Both the position numbers and the translations under genes were made by a program. Of a DNA stretch of 52,776 bases, positions 9,029-16,630 are shown in pieces. The first letter of the stretch is position 1. Every line of letters begins with the position of its first letter. The notes below the pieces were generated by a model that ran no database searches, had not been told where the DNA came from, and saw nothing but the letters and a program-made list of their open reading frames with translations. This DNA is from an uncultured Acidobacteriia bacterium (GTDB lineage Bacteria; Acidobacteriota; Terriglobia; Bryobacterales; Bryobacteraceae), in the NCBI GenBank assembly GCA_903881085.1, contig CAIRSA010000575.1:1-52776 (forward strand), written 5' to 3'.

Positions 9029-10222
9029 ATGCCCAAGGAACCATTCGTACGTGCCCTAACCATCCAAAACCTGCTCTCCTTCGGCGACCAGCCAACACGG
9101 GTTGAGTTGCGCAATCTGAATGTACTCATTGGTCCCAATGCATCGGGCAAGTCCAACCTTATAGAAGTATTGGGACTACTCCAAAACACGCCAAAAGAAT
9201 TATCCGCCGCCATCAGCAATGGAGGGCCCATTGACGAATGGCTTTGGAAGGGCAAATCTGGCTCGGTGAGCAAGTCTCCTCAAGCTGTGATCGAAGTAGT
9301 TGTAAGTCCGGCAAAGGGAAAGACCGCGCTACGCTACAAGCTGGCATTTACCAAAGCCATTCATCGCTTTGAAATTACCGACGAGCGCCTCGAAAATGAC
9401 AGTGTTGCCGCAAATGGCGCGAAGCCTTATTTTGGCTATGATCAGGCAAGTGGGCATCCGACCCTATATTACAAAGGCGGAAAACGCAGCCTAGGCAAGG
9501 AAGAGATCAATCCTCAGGTTTCCATCCTCGCCCAGCGCAGAGATCCGGAACATTATCCTGAAATTACCCATGTCGGTAGCATGTTTGCGAAATTCCGGCT
9601 TTACCGGGATTGGGAATTTGGGTCTTTGGCGCATGTTCGAGAGCCTTGCGATTCTAGTCTGCCTTCCGATTACCTCGAAGAAGACTGCTCCAATTTGGGA
9701 GTCGTGCTGAACCGCCTTCTCGCTTTGCCGGATGTCAAGGATCGTATCCTTCAATCGCTGCGCTATTTCTACGAAGATGCCAAGGATCTCCGATCCAAAA
9801 TTGAGGGTAGCAAAGTGGAAACGCGTCTTGAGGAAACTTCTCTGAATGCGACAATTCCGCTTATCCGAGTCTCGGACGGTACCCTGCGATGGCTCACACT
9901 GCTGACAATCCTTTTGAATCCTGACCCTCCACCACTGGTCTGCATAGAAGAACCGGAACTGGGCCTTCATCCCGACATGATTCACGAATTGGGCAAACTG
10001 TTGATCGAGGCCTCCTCCCGGATGCAATTGATCGTTACGACGCACTCAGACCGTCTGGTTGAGGCAATGACGGATATCCCCGAGGCCGTAATTGTTTGTG
10101 AAAAAGAAAACGGAGCTTCCCGCCTGACAAGGTTGGATAAGAGGGAACTTTCAACTTGGCTGCAAGAGTATGGCCTTGGTCAGCTCTGGTCAAAGGGTCA
10201 ATTGGGGGGAACCCGCTGGTGA
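9029..10222 (+). CDS. AAA/ABC-type ATPase of the AAA_21 (OLD/RloC-like) group, candidate defence protein
   Basis: A 397-residue ATPase. Walker A is GPNASGKSN at about residues 34-42. The C-terminal part has the Walker B block VCIEEPELGLHPDMIHELGK and a TTHSDRLVE switch segment, the order seen in SMC-like AAA_21 ATPases. The middle, which in larger relatives is a coiled coil, is short. The gene ends in a GTGA overlap with a DUF4276 gene. ATPases of this class paired with a small TOPRIM-like or nuclease-like partner act in phage defence (PARIS, AbiL and OLD-type systems are examples). Local base composition looks less GC-rich than the flanking operons, consistent with transfer. No convincing ribosome binding site precedes ATG 9029. 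Confidence 0.82.
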   Translation: MPKEPFVRALTIQNLLSFGDQPTRVELRNLNVLIGPNASGKSNLIEVLGLLQNTPKELSAAISNGGPIDEWLWKGKSGSVSKSPQAVIEVVVSPAKGKTALRYKLAFTKAIHRFEITDERLENDSVAANGAKPYFGYDQASGHPTLYYKGGKRSLGKEEINPQVSILAQRRDPEHYPEITHVGSMFAKFRLYRDWEFGSLAHVREPCDSSLPSDYLEEDCSNLGVVLNRLLALPDVKDRILQSLRYFYEDAKDLRSKIEGSKVETRLEETSLNATIPLIRVSDGTLRWLTLLTILLNPDPPPLVCIEEPELGLHPDMIHELGKLLIEASSRMQLIVTTHSDRLVEAMTDIPEAVIVCEKENGASRLTRLDKRELSTWLQEYGLGQLWSKGQLGGTRW

Positions 10223-10827
10223 AAGTTTGCGTGTATGTCGAAGGTGGTGGCCCAAGTGCGAATAGCCATACTGCGGAGGCATGCCGTCGTGGGTTTCGTT
10301 GCTTTTTCGAAAAGGTCCTTCGCGGCCTTCCCAGGCCCAAAATCGTTGCATCCGGTAGCCGCGATGAAGCATATCGTGACTTCTGCCGTTCGTTGCGGCA
10401 AAATCCTGATACTTTCTCCATTCTGTTAGTTGATTCTGAAGACCCGGTTGAGGCCGGAAAGACCGCCCTTGAACATTTACATGTTCGCGAAACTAACTGG
10501 CCGGAAAGGATCCCAGATGGCCATTCATTTCTGATGGTTCAATGCATGGAATCATGGTTCCTTGCCGATTTGGGTGCCCTCAGCGCGTACTACGGAGATC
10601 AGTTCAACCCAGCAGCACTCCCGAGCAACGCCAGGATTGAGCAGATAAAAAAGACGGACATACTGGAAGGACTCAAACGCGCAACCTCTCGCTCTAGAAC
10701 GAAAGGCAAGTATCATAAAACCAGGCATGGCTTCGACCTTCTGGAATCGATTGATCCGTCCAAAGTGAGAGCCGCATCGCCGCACGCCGATGCGCTGATT
10801 GTGACGCTGCTTGACCAGTTAAGTTAG
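10219..10827 (+). CDS. DUF4276 family protein, partner of the upstream ATPase
   Basis: A 202-residue protein starting at GTG 10219, which overlaps the stop of the ATPase gene as GTGA and has a GGGGGGAA ribosome binding site 7-8 bases upstream. An in-frame ATG further upstream would lie entirely inside the ATPase gene. VYVEGGG at the N-terminus, LLVDSEDP in the middle and the MVQCMESWFLAD block match DUF4276. This family is predicted to have a TOPRIM-like metal-binding fold, with Glu of VEGGG and Asp of VDSED as likely metal ligands. It is regularly encoded after an AAA_21 ATPase. By analogy with such pairs it is the candidate effector, released or activated by the ATPase; this is inference. 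Confidence 0.75.
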   Translation: MKVCVYVEGGGPSANSHTAEACRRGFRCFFEKVLRGLPRPKIVASGSRDEAYRDFCRSLRQNPDTFSILLVDSEDPVEAGKTALEHLHVRETNWPERIPDGHSFLMVQCMESWFLADLGALSAYYGDQFNPAALPSNARIEQIKKTDILEGLKRATSRSRTKGKYHKTRHGFDLLESIDPSKVRAASPHADALIVTLLDQLS

Positions 10828-10968
10828 CAAATTGCTCCCCCACTCTCACACATAAAATCCACTAAAACATGAGTGTTTGGCACAGCCTGGAAGCATCATT
10901 CGAAAAACATGCCGAATCGGTTTGTATACTGGAAGATGTACTCAAAGCATCGAACAGGAGAAATGATT

Positions 10969-12189
10969 ATGAAATTGGCGCAGGCGGCGTTGCTACTCAC
11001 CTTGGCCTCGGCGGCATCTTGGTCCCAGGTCAACGTGGGCGAACAGAAACCCGAACCTACCCTACCCTTTAAGCTGACCACGACGGCCAACTTTGAACTG
11101 CCATGGCGTATCGCCTTCCTCCCGGATGGGCGAATGCTGGTCACCGAAAAGATTGGCCCCATCTGGCTGGTATCCGCGAAAGGTGAAAAGATCGCGGCTT
11201 TGGAAAACACGCCTCCCGTTTATTGGCAGGGGCAGAATGGCATGCTCGGCGTCTACCTTTCGCCCACTTACGCCACCGACCAAAATATCTACATCACATA
11301 CATCGAACCGGGCGACTACGGCGGCGGCGAAGCCTTGGCCCGCGCCAAGCTGAGCCTGGGACGCGTGAATCGCCTGGAAAACTTCACTGTATTGTGGCGT
11401 CAGCTTCCCAGAGGCAAAGGCGGCCAGGCTGGTGCGCAGATCGCATTCTCGCCCGATGGCCAGTACATCTACCTCTCCGTTGGCGACCGCCAGCGCATGA
11501 CCCCGGCACAGGATCCGGACCAACCCGTCGGCAAGATTCTGCGGTTGACACTCGATGGCAAGCCCGCCCCCGGCAATCCAAACTACGGTAAGACCGGCGC
11601 CTCCACCGTTTCGCTCATCGACCCGCCCCGCGACACGGAAGTTGCCAAGACCGCGAAGGTTGTCAGCACCTACACTTATCCGGTTGCCAACCTGACCCCT
11701 GCGGAGACCTGGGCAAGCGGCTTCCGCGCACCCTATGGCCTGGCCTTTTCCCCCACCGGCGAATTGTGGGAAGTGGAACATGGCCCGCGCGGCGGCGACG
11801 AACTGAATCTCATCCAAAAGGGCAAGAACTACGGCTGGCCCGTCGTCTCCTATGGCAAGAACTACAACGAGGTGCCGATTCCCAGTCACGACACGCGTCC
11901 CGAATTCACCAAGCCCGTGCTCTATTGGGTGCCCGTCATCGCCCCAGGCAATCTGATGTTCTACCGCGGCAAGAACACCTTCCCGCAGTGGGATGGCAGC
12001 GGCTTCGTCAGCGGCATGGCCAGCATGTGTCTCAATCGCATCATTTTCGACGGCAAGGGCGGAGCCAAATCCGCCGAACGTTGGGAGATCGGCAAACGCA
12101 TCCGCGATGTGGCCGAAGCTCCGGATGGTTCGCTGTGGCTGCTTGAAGATGCCAACCCCGGCGCGCTGATCCACGTTACGCCTAAGTAA
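10969..12189 (+). CDS. secreted PQQ-dependent sugar dehydrogenase family protein (GSDH/YliI-like)
   Basis: A 406-residue protein of the soluble glucose/sorbosone dehydrogenase family, a six-bladed beta-propeller that uses PQQ to oxidise aldose sugars. The ATG at 10969 was chosen because an AGGAG sits eight bases ahead and it gives a clean signal peptide (MKLAQAALLLTLASAASWSQ); longer starts give no sensible N-terminus. Family blocks seen are LPWRIAFLPDGRMLVTEK, GGQAGAQIAFSPDGQYIYLSVGD, the ASGFRAPYGLAFSP segment and WEVEHGPRGGDELN. A TATACT hexamer at 10925-10930 could be the -10 element. The gene is followed by a strong terminator, so it is probably monocistronic. Many family members have no measured substrate. 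Confidence 0.85.
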   Translation: MKLAQAALLLTLASAASWSQVNVGEQKPEPTLPFKLTTTANFELPWRIAFLPDGRMLVTEKIGPIWLVSAKGEKIAALENTPPVYWQGQNGMLGVYLSPTYATDQNIYITYIEPGDYGGGEALARAKLSLGRVNRLENFTVLWRQLPRGKGGQAGAQIAFSPDGQYIYLSVGDRQRMTPAQDPDQPVGKILRLTLDGKPAPGNPNYGKTGASTVSLIDPPRDTEVAKTAKVVSTYTYPVANLTPAETWASGFRAPYGLAFSPTGELWEVEHGPRGGDELNLIQKGKNYGWPVVSYGKNYNEVPIPSHDTRPEFTKPVLYWVPVIAPGNLMFYRGKNTFPQWDGSGFVSGMASMCLNRIIFDGKGGAKSAERWEIGKRIRDVAEAPDGSLWLLEDANPGALIHVTPK

Positions 12190-12220
12190 TCAATGCGGGT
12201 TCGATAAGCTTAAAATAGGA

Positions 12221-12247
12221 GGGCCGGAGAGATCCGGCCCTTTTTTG
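12221..12247 (+). terminator. intrinsic terminator
   Basis: A perfect 8-base-pair stem (GGGCCGGA / TCCGGCCC) with a GAGA tetraloop is followed directly by six T residues. It sits 31 bases after the sugar dehydrogenase stop codon and should end that transcript before the mazEF promoter. Confidence 0.92.
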
Positions 12248-12270
12248 TTGGCAGCCGGGTATATCCCCGT

Positions 12271-12306
12271 TTGGTTCACATGCCGATCCGATGTATAGTC
12301 TATGTA
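12271..12306 (+). promoter_or_regulatory. mazEF promoter with palindrome over the -10 box
   Basis: TTGGTT (12271-12276) and TATAGT (12294-12299) are spaced by 17 bases, a plausible sigma-70 promoter. The -10 box lies in a small palindrome, ATAG-T-CTAT, and GTAT/ATAC half sites flank it. This is the position expected of the operator through which a MazE-MazF complex represses its own operon. The predicted transcript start near 12306 is only about eight bases ahead of the mazE ATG, so the leader is very short. Confidence 0.5.
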
Positions 12307-12313
12307 GATACCT

Positions 12314-12562
12314 ATGCGCAATGAAACGACCCTCTCGAAATGGGGAAACAGTCTGGCCATTCGGATTCCCTCGGCGCTGCTCAAGGAAGCGAGCCTCAGC
12401 GAGGGTGACAGCCTCGCCTTGGACCTGGATAGCAATGGAAGCATCGTCCTGCGCCCTAGGCGGAAGCGATACGAACTGTCGCAACTCGTCTCCCAGATTA
12501 CGCCGAAGAATCGCCATAAAGAAACCGACTGGGGTCCTCCCCAAGGTGAGGAGTCCTGGTGA
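12314..12562 (+). CDS. mazE: MazE-type antitoxin (AbrB/MazE fold)
   Basis: An 82-residue antitoxin. The N-terminal half has the swapped-hairpin MazE/AbrB sequence (LSKWGNSLAIRIPSALLKEA), which binds operator DNA. The C-terminal part, with ETDWGPPQGEESW, is the acidic, probably disordered tail that wraps the toxin. Its stop codon overlaps the mazF start as GTGA, so antitoxin and toxin are translationally coupled. No good ribosome binding site precedes the ATG, consistent with the very short leader predicted from the promoter position. Confidence 0.88.
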   Translation: MRNETTLSKWGNSLAIRIPSALLKEASLSEGDSLALDLDSNGSIVLRPRRKRYELSQLVSQITPKNRHKETDWGPPQGEESW

Positions 12563-12900
12563 ACTCGGCATACGTGCCAGACACCGGCGATCTAGTTTGG
12601 TTATCGTTTGACCCGCAAGCGGGGCGAGAACAGGCAGGCCGGCGTCCTGCGCTCGTCATTAGTCCACGCGCCTACAACGCCAAATCCGGCCTGGCCTTAG
12701 TCTGTCCGATGACGACCCAAATCAAAGGGTATCCGTTCGAGGTGGTCGTTTCATCCCTTCAAGGTGTGACTGGAGCAATCCTTGCCGATCATGTGAAGAG
12801 TGTCGATTGGAAAGCCCGCCGAATCGAAAAGGCTGGGCGATGTTCTGGCGCAGAGCTCGATGAAGTCCGCTCAAGGCTCGCACCCCTGCTCGGTTACTGA
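12559..12900 (+). CDS. mazF: MazF-type endoribonuclease toxin
   Basis: A 113-residue MazF/PemK family toxin, an mRNA interferase. Seen in sequence: PDTGDLVWLSFDPQAGREQAGRRPALVIS at the N-terminus, the VCPMTT block, and TGAILADHVKSVDW in the second half, all in the family order and the usual length. Translation starts at GTG 12559, inside the mazE stop, with GGTGAGGAG just ahead. The target sequence cannot be predicted. The pair may stabilise this accessory stretch of the chromosome or act in stress or defence. Confidence 0.92.
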   Translation: MNSAYVPDTGDLVWLSFDPQAGREQAGRRPALVISPRAYNAKSGLALVCPMTTQIKGYPFEVVVSSLQGVTGAILADHVKSVDWKARRIEKAGRCSGAELDEVRSRLAPLLGY

Positions 12901-13077
12901 ATTCGCCCCGCCAATTCTAACTCAACCGCCGGACTCCGCCGCCGCATCCACACTCCACTCCCCGCTGGTCGTGCAAAACAGCAACTCCCACGTCAGGATG
13001 ATTCAGGTACAATGACGTGAATAAGATTTGCGCTATTCCAGTTTCATCGTCGAGCTGCCGATAGCAAGGAGATTTGT

Positions 13078-15975
13078 GTGAAACGCTACTTTGAGCCAGT
13101 CTCCGTTCTGCTGATCCTGCCCATGGTTCTTCTGCCGTTCAACCTGCTCGCGGAGGAGGATCTGGCCAAATCGTGCGCAGCGAAGCCCTCCCTCACCGAA
13201 TCAATGGAATGTCTGGCGAAGATTGGTCCGGCCGCGCCACCCAAGTCCAAAGATCACGGGCAGAATCACCTGATTCCCGAGAGTTGCGCCGCGCTTACTC
13301 GATTGCTTAGCCTGCCGGCGCCAGTTGCTGCACCTTCGGGTGTCGAGAAACTTACTGCCGACCTCAAGTTTGCATGCGAGCAGGAGAAGAATCTACAAGT
13401 GGGAAACTACTTCCTGGCTCAGCGGCGCTTCAGTGAAGCGATTGACTATTTCATCAAGATTGGGGACTCCTCGAAACTGCCCGGCGTGGTGGAGAGTGCC
13501 CGCAATGGGCTCCGGACCGCAACGATTCTGAAACCCGGCCTGGTTATGCCGCCCCAAAATGTTGTGAATCTTGAAAAGCAAGGGGATTTTGACAAAGCCT
13601 ATAGGGAACTCACCAAGGCTGCGCCAGACACCGATCCGCATCGCAAAAGCCTTGCGGCCTATTTGCAGCTTGAGAGAAACGCCGCTTCGCTTGAACAACG
13701 CCGCGAATACGAAGCCGAATTGACCGATTATAAAACTTATCGCCAAGGGCTCGACCGCGTTCGCGACGAGTATCTCTATGCAGCAGTCGACGCCAAAATC
13801 GGCACGTTGGGGCCGCTGGCAAGAAAGCTCTCGGATGAAGACGCTCGTACCCAAATGAAAGTCGCGGAATTGCAGATGTCGCATGGAGCATATTCCGAGG
13901 CTGTGACGACTCTTTCCGCTGTCACCGGCAAATCAGGTACTTCGCAAGAACTCATTGCGGACGCATCCGCCAGACTGGCCCAGGCCCGCATTAAGGCCGC
14001 GGAAGAACCGACGTTTTCCGGCGTACTTCTCAAGTTTTTCTGGAGTCTTCCAAAAGCGCTCGCTGACCTCGGGAACTGGCTTTTTTACGCCCTTGTCATC
14101 GTCGCCGTTTTTCTGTTGATTTGGGTTGCCTCGCTGATTTGGGTTAAAGTTCGCGATCCCCATAAGTCAATCTTGATCTCAATGACGGATCGAACTTCCA
14201 CCGCTGGCGCTCAAGCCGATCAGATCCTAAGCGAGCAAATCCGCCGCCAAATGGACCTCCCGCTGGCCGGCCGGAATTCGCGAATGGATACCGCGCATGA
14301 AATGGACGGATCAAGCCTTGGTCATGTCAACCTGGTGGTTCCATTCCTTACGAATGACACGGTTCTAAAATCCGGCTCTCCCGTCACCCTGGGACCATTT
14401 TCTATTAATCCCTTCGTGATCGCTAGTCAGTTCAAGAACTGGTTTGCTCGACGGCATATGATCGAAGTCAATGGCGAACTTTATGTGCTGGGCTCCAATA
14501 CGGTTTGTAGCGCGAAACTTACCTTCGGCGAACTTACTGACAAAGGTCCGTGGGAAGTTCTGGCCAACGGAGAGACTGCCAGGGATCAAGCCATTCGCGG
14601 AGTAGCGATGAAGGTTCTGATCGCTATAGACAGTGAGGCCGGGAAAATCTCCAAGAATTCCCATAGTCTCAGCCTGCTTCGTCTTGGGCTGGACTTTCAG
14701 AAACGTGCCTTGGACGACCCGGGACCAGCCACTGAACAATGGACCCAGGCCCGGATATGCTTTCAGCAATCCGCGGAGGAGGATCCACGCAATTGGCTGG
14801 CGCGATTAAACCTGGGCACGGCAATGCGGAACCTCGGCCTGAACGCGCTTGCCGCTACGCAATTTGAGGAGCTCGAAAAAGGACCATATTTACCTCCGGA
14901 ATATCATGCGGTGGTGGCTTACAACCGCGCAGCAGCTCTTCAGAAAACAGATGACAAAGATATTTCTCAAATTGTCATCAATATGATGGATGAGATTCTG
15001 AAGATAGACAAACTCGAGCCGGATTTGAAATTCATGGCATCGAGCGGCAAACTCGCAACAATTGCTGTCCGCTACTACCGCAACAGGCGCAGGCAGCAGC
15101 GAATTGGCGCCAAACAAGAGTCGGAGCAAGCCAAAAAGCTGGAGTATGCCAAAAAGCTTTGCCTCGATCTACTAAACGACATTGAAACTGCGATTGCCAA
15201 AAGGGCCGACGTGCCGGGGGCAGAATTTACTGTGGTGATGGCGGTAACGTTAAATGCTCTGGCACAATTGGAAGCCATGCTGGATTCCCCACATGATGCT
15301 CGCATTCATTACCGGCGTGCTCTCACATTCCTGCCTTGTTTCGTCGAAGCGAATCTGAACCTCGCCGAGTTGTACTTGGAAAGGAAGGGGTCCCTTGATG
15401 CGAATTGGCCAACGCGCACGGAGAGGTTACTGCTCGACGTACAAAACCTCGACACCAATAACACACGTTGCGCGGTGCTCTTGGGATCGTTGTATGCAAA
15501 TCCTGTGTATGGCCGGTTTGACGATGCCGTCAAGCAACTCACCGCCGCGCTTCCCGATCCGAATGCCGGTTTGCGACTGGCAGGCATTTACTTTGAACAG
15601 GGAAAACCATCCGACGCCATCACGCCGCTTCTTTCTGCCCTCGCTCAAGATACGAGTTTGGGAAGCGGCCACTTGCTGATGGCACGCTGTGCGCTCGCGT
15701 TGGACCCCGATGACCGGCGTAAATGTGAACTGCTCCGCCGTGCCGAGTCGTGGCTTAAGCAGTTGGTCCGTGGCAAGGGCGGATCCCAATATGAACGTGA
15801 TGCGAAATCCCTGTTGCCTCGGATCTCAGCGGCAGTTGCTGTTTGCGATGGACCGAAACCGGCTCCGACTGCTACTCAATTGGTCCCCGTCCCCGCTGCG
15901 CCAACATCGCCTGTCGTCCCGGCCCCTCAAGCGCCGCCACCGACGGGGGACCCCTGGGCGGACTTAATCAACTAG
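13078..15975 (+). CDS. large TPR membrane protein of unknown function
   Basis: A 965-residue protein starting at GTG 13078, six bases after AAGGAG. An N-terminal signal or anchor (VSVLLILPMVLLPFNLLA) is followed by a helical, TPR-like region to about residue 320, one transmembrane segment at about 334-356, a middle domain containing LGHVNLVVPFLTND and LGPFSINPF, and a C-terminal TPR region (for example WLARLNLGTAMRNLGLNALA and FVEANLNLAELYLERKG). The end is proline-rich, closing with GDPWADLIN. The layout suggests a membrane-anchored scaffold with helical repeats on both sides of the membrane. Function is unknown. The 177 bases upstream hold no gene; a TACAAT at 13008-13013 is only a weak promoter hint. 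Confidence 0.75.
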   Translation: MKRYFEPVSVLLILPMVLLPFNLLAEEDLAKSCAAKPSLTESMECLAKIGPAAPPKSKDHGQNHLIPESCAALTRLLSLPAPVAAPSGVEKLTADLKFACEQEKNLQVGNYFLAQRRFSEAIDYFIKIGDSSKLPGVVESARNGLRTATILKPGLVMPPQNVVNLEKQGDFDKAYRELTKAAPDTDPHRKSLAAYLQLERNAASLEQRREYEAELTDYKTYRQGLDRVRDEYLYAAVDAKIGTLGPLARKLSDEDARTQMKVAELQMSHGAYSEAVTTLSAVTGKSGTSQELIADASARLAQARIKAAEEPTFSGVLLKFFWSLPKALADLGNWLFYALVIVAVFLLIWVASLIWVKVRDPHKSILISMTDRTSTAGAQADQILSEQIRRQMDLPLAGRNSRMDTAHEMDGSSLGHVNLVVPFLTNDTVLKSGSPVTLGPFSINPFVIASQFKNWFARRHMIEVNGELYVLGSNTVCSAKLTFGELTDKGPWEVLANGETARDQAIRGVAMKVLIAIDSEAGKISKNSHSLSLLRLGLDFQKRALDDPGPATEQWTQARICFQQSAEEDPRNWLARLNLGTAMRNLGLNALAATQFEELEKGPYLPPEYHAVVAYNRAAALQKTDDKDISQIVINMMDEILKIDKLEPDLKFMASSGKLATIAVRYYRNRRRQQRIGAKQESEQAKKLEYAKKLCLDLLNDIETAIAKRADVPGAEFTVVMAVTLNALAQLEAMLDSPHDARIHYRRALTFLPCFVEANLNLAELYLERKGSLDANWPTRTERLLLDVQNLDTNNTRCAVLLGSLYANPVYGRFDDAVKQLTAALPDPNAGLRLAGIYFEQGKPSDAITPLLSALAQDTSLGSGHLLMARCALALDPDDRRKCELLRRAESWLKQLVRGKGGSQYERDAKSLLPRISAAVAVCDGPKPAPTATQLVPVPAAPTSPVVPAPQAPPPTGDPWADLIN

Positions 15976-16014
15976 GCTCTCACTAATACTGCTTGGTGTT
16001 AATCTGAACATTGG

Positions 16015-16614
16015 ATGAACTGCCCCACTTGCGGCCTACTGAACCCCATCGAAGCCTCTGCATGCGACTGCGGGCATGACTTCGCCACAGGCAAGCCTTC
16101 GCAATATCCACAGCAGCCGATCACGCTCCACTGGGGACAGAATATCATCGCCTTCTGGACGCTCTTCTGGCCGTCGTGGGTGGGGGGAATGCTGTTTGCA
16201 TTGCTCGCCGCAATCGTTATCTCCCCGGCTGCAGCCGCGGACAACATCGCTGTCCTCACGGTGGCTGGTTCCGCGGTCTATTTTGCGATCCAGGCCGTCT
16301 TCTCACGCCGTCTGGTGACCAAGAACTACCGCTCTTTCCGCCTGTACATGATTCGTGACCATGAATACCCAAGCCGGAATCTCTCCATGAGGGAAGCCTT
16401 GCACATCTGGTTCTGGATCTTCACCCCGCAATTCCTGCTCCTGGTGGTTACCTCGACTTTACTCAGCTACGGCGTTGGCTGGTTCACATAGGGCGTCATC
16501 GGGCAGCTCAATTCTATGGCTCTGTGGATCCGCTGTCTTGTCGTCGGCCCTCTGGGAATCAGCCTGGCCATGCGCGCAAAGTACCAAGGTTTCCGGCTAC
16601 AAGCCTACAAATAA
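16015..16614 (+). pseudogene. zinc-ribbon membrane protein gene interrupted by an in-frame amber codon
   Basis: The first open segment (16015-16491) encodes 158 residues: an N-terminal zinc ribbon (CPTCG then CDCG), a hydrophobic hairpin (about residues 45-85), and another hydrophobic segment near the end. It stops at TAG 16489-16491. The same frame then continues open for 40 sense codons to TAA 16612-16614, and that extension looks like genuine coding sequence: a hydrophobic helix (MALWIRCLVVGPLGISLAM) followed by YQGFRLQAYK. A further membrane helix ending in GFRLQAY is what I would expect for the full protein. The gene is therefore probably broken by one nonsense change, or the TAG is read through. 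Full length would be 199 codons. Confidence 0.65.
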
Positions 16615-16630
16615 ATTGCGAGAGCCACCA

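Noticed and set aside
11062..12174. A 370-codon minus-strand frame
   Set aside because: It lies wholly opposite the PQQ-dependent sugar dehydrogenase gene and shows no recognisable domain or start signal.
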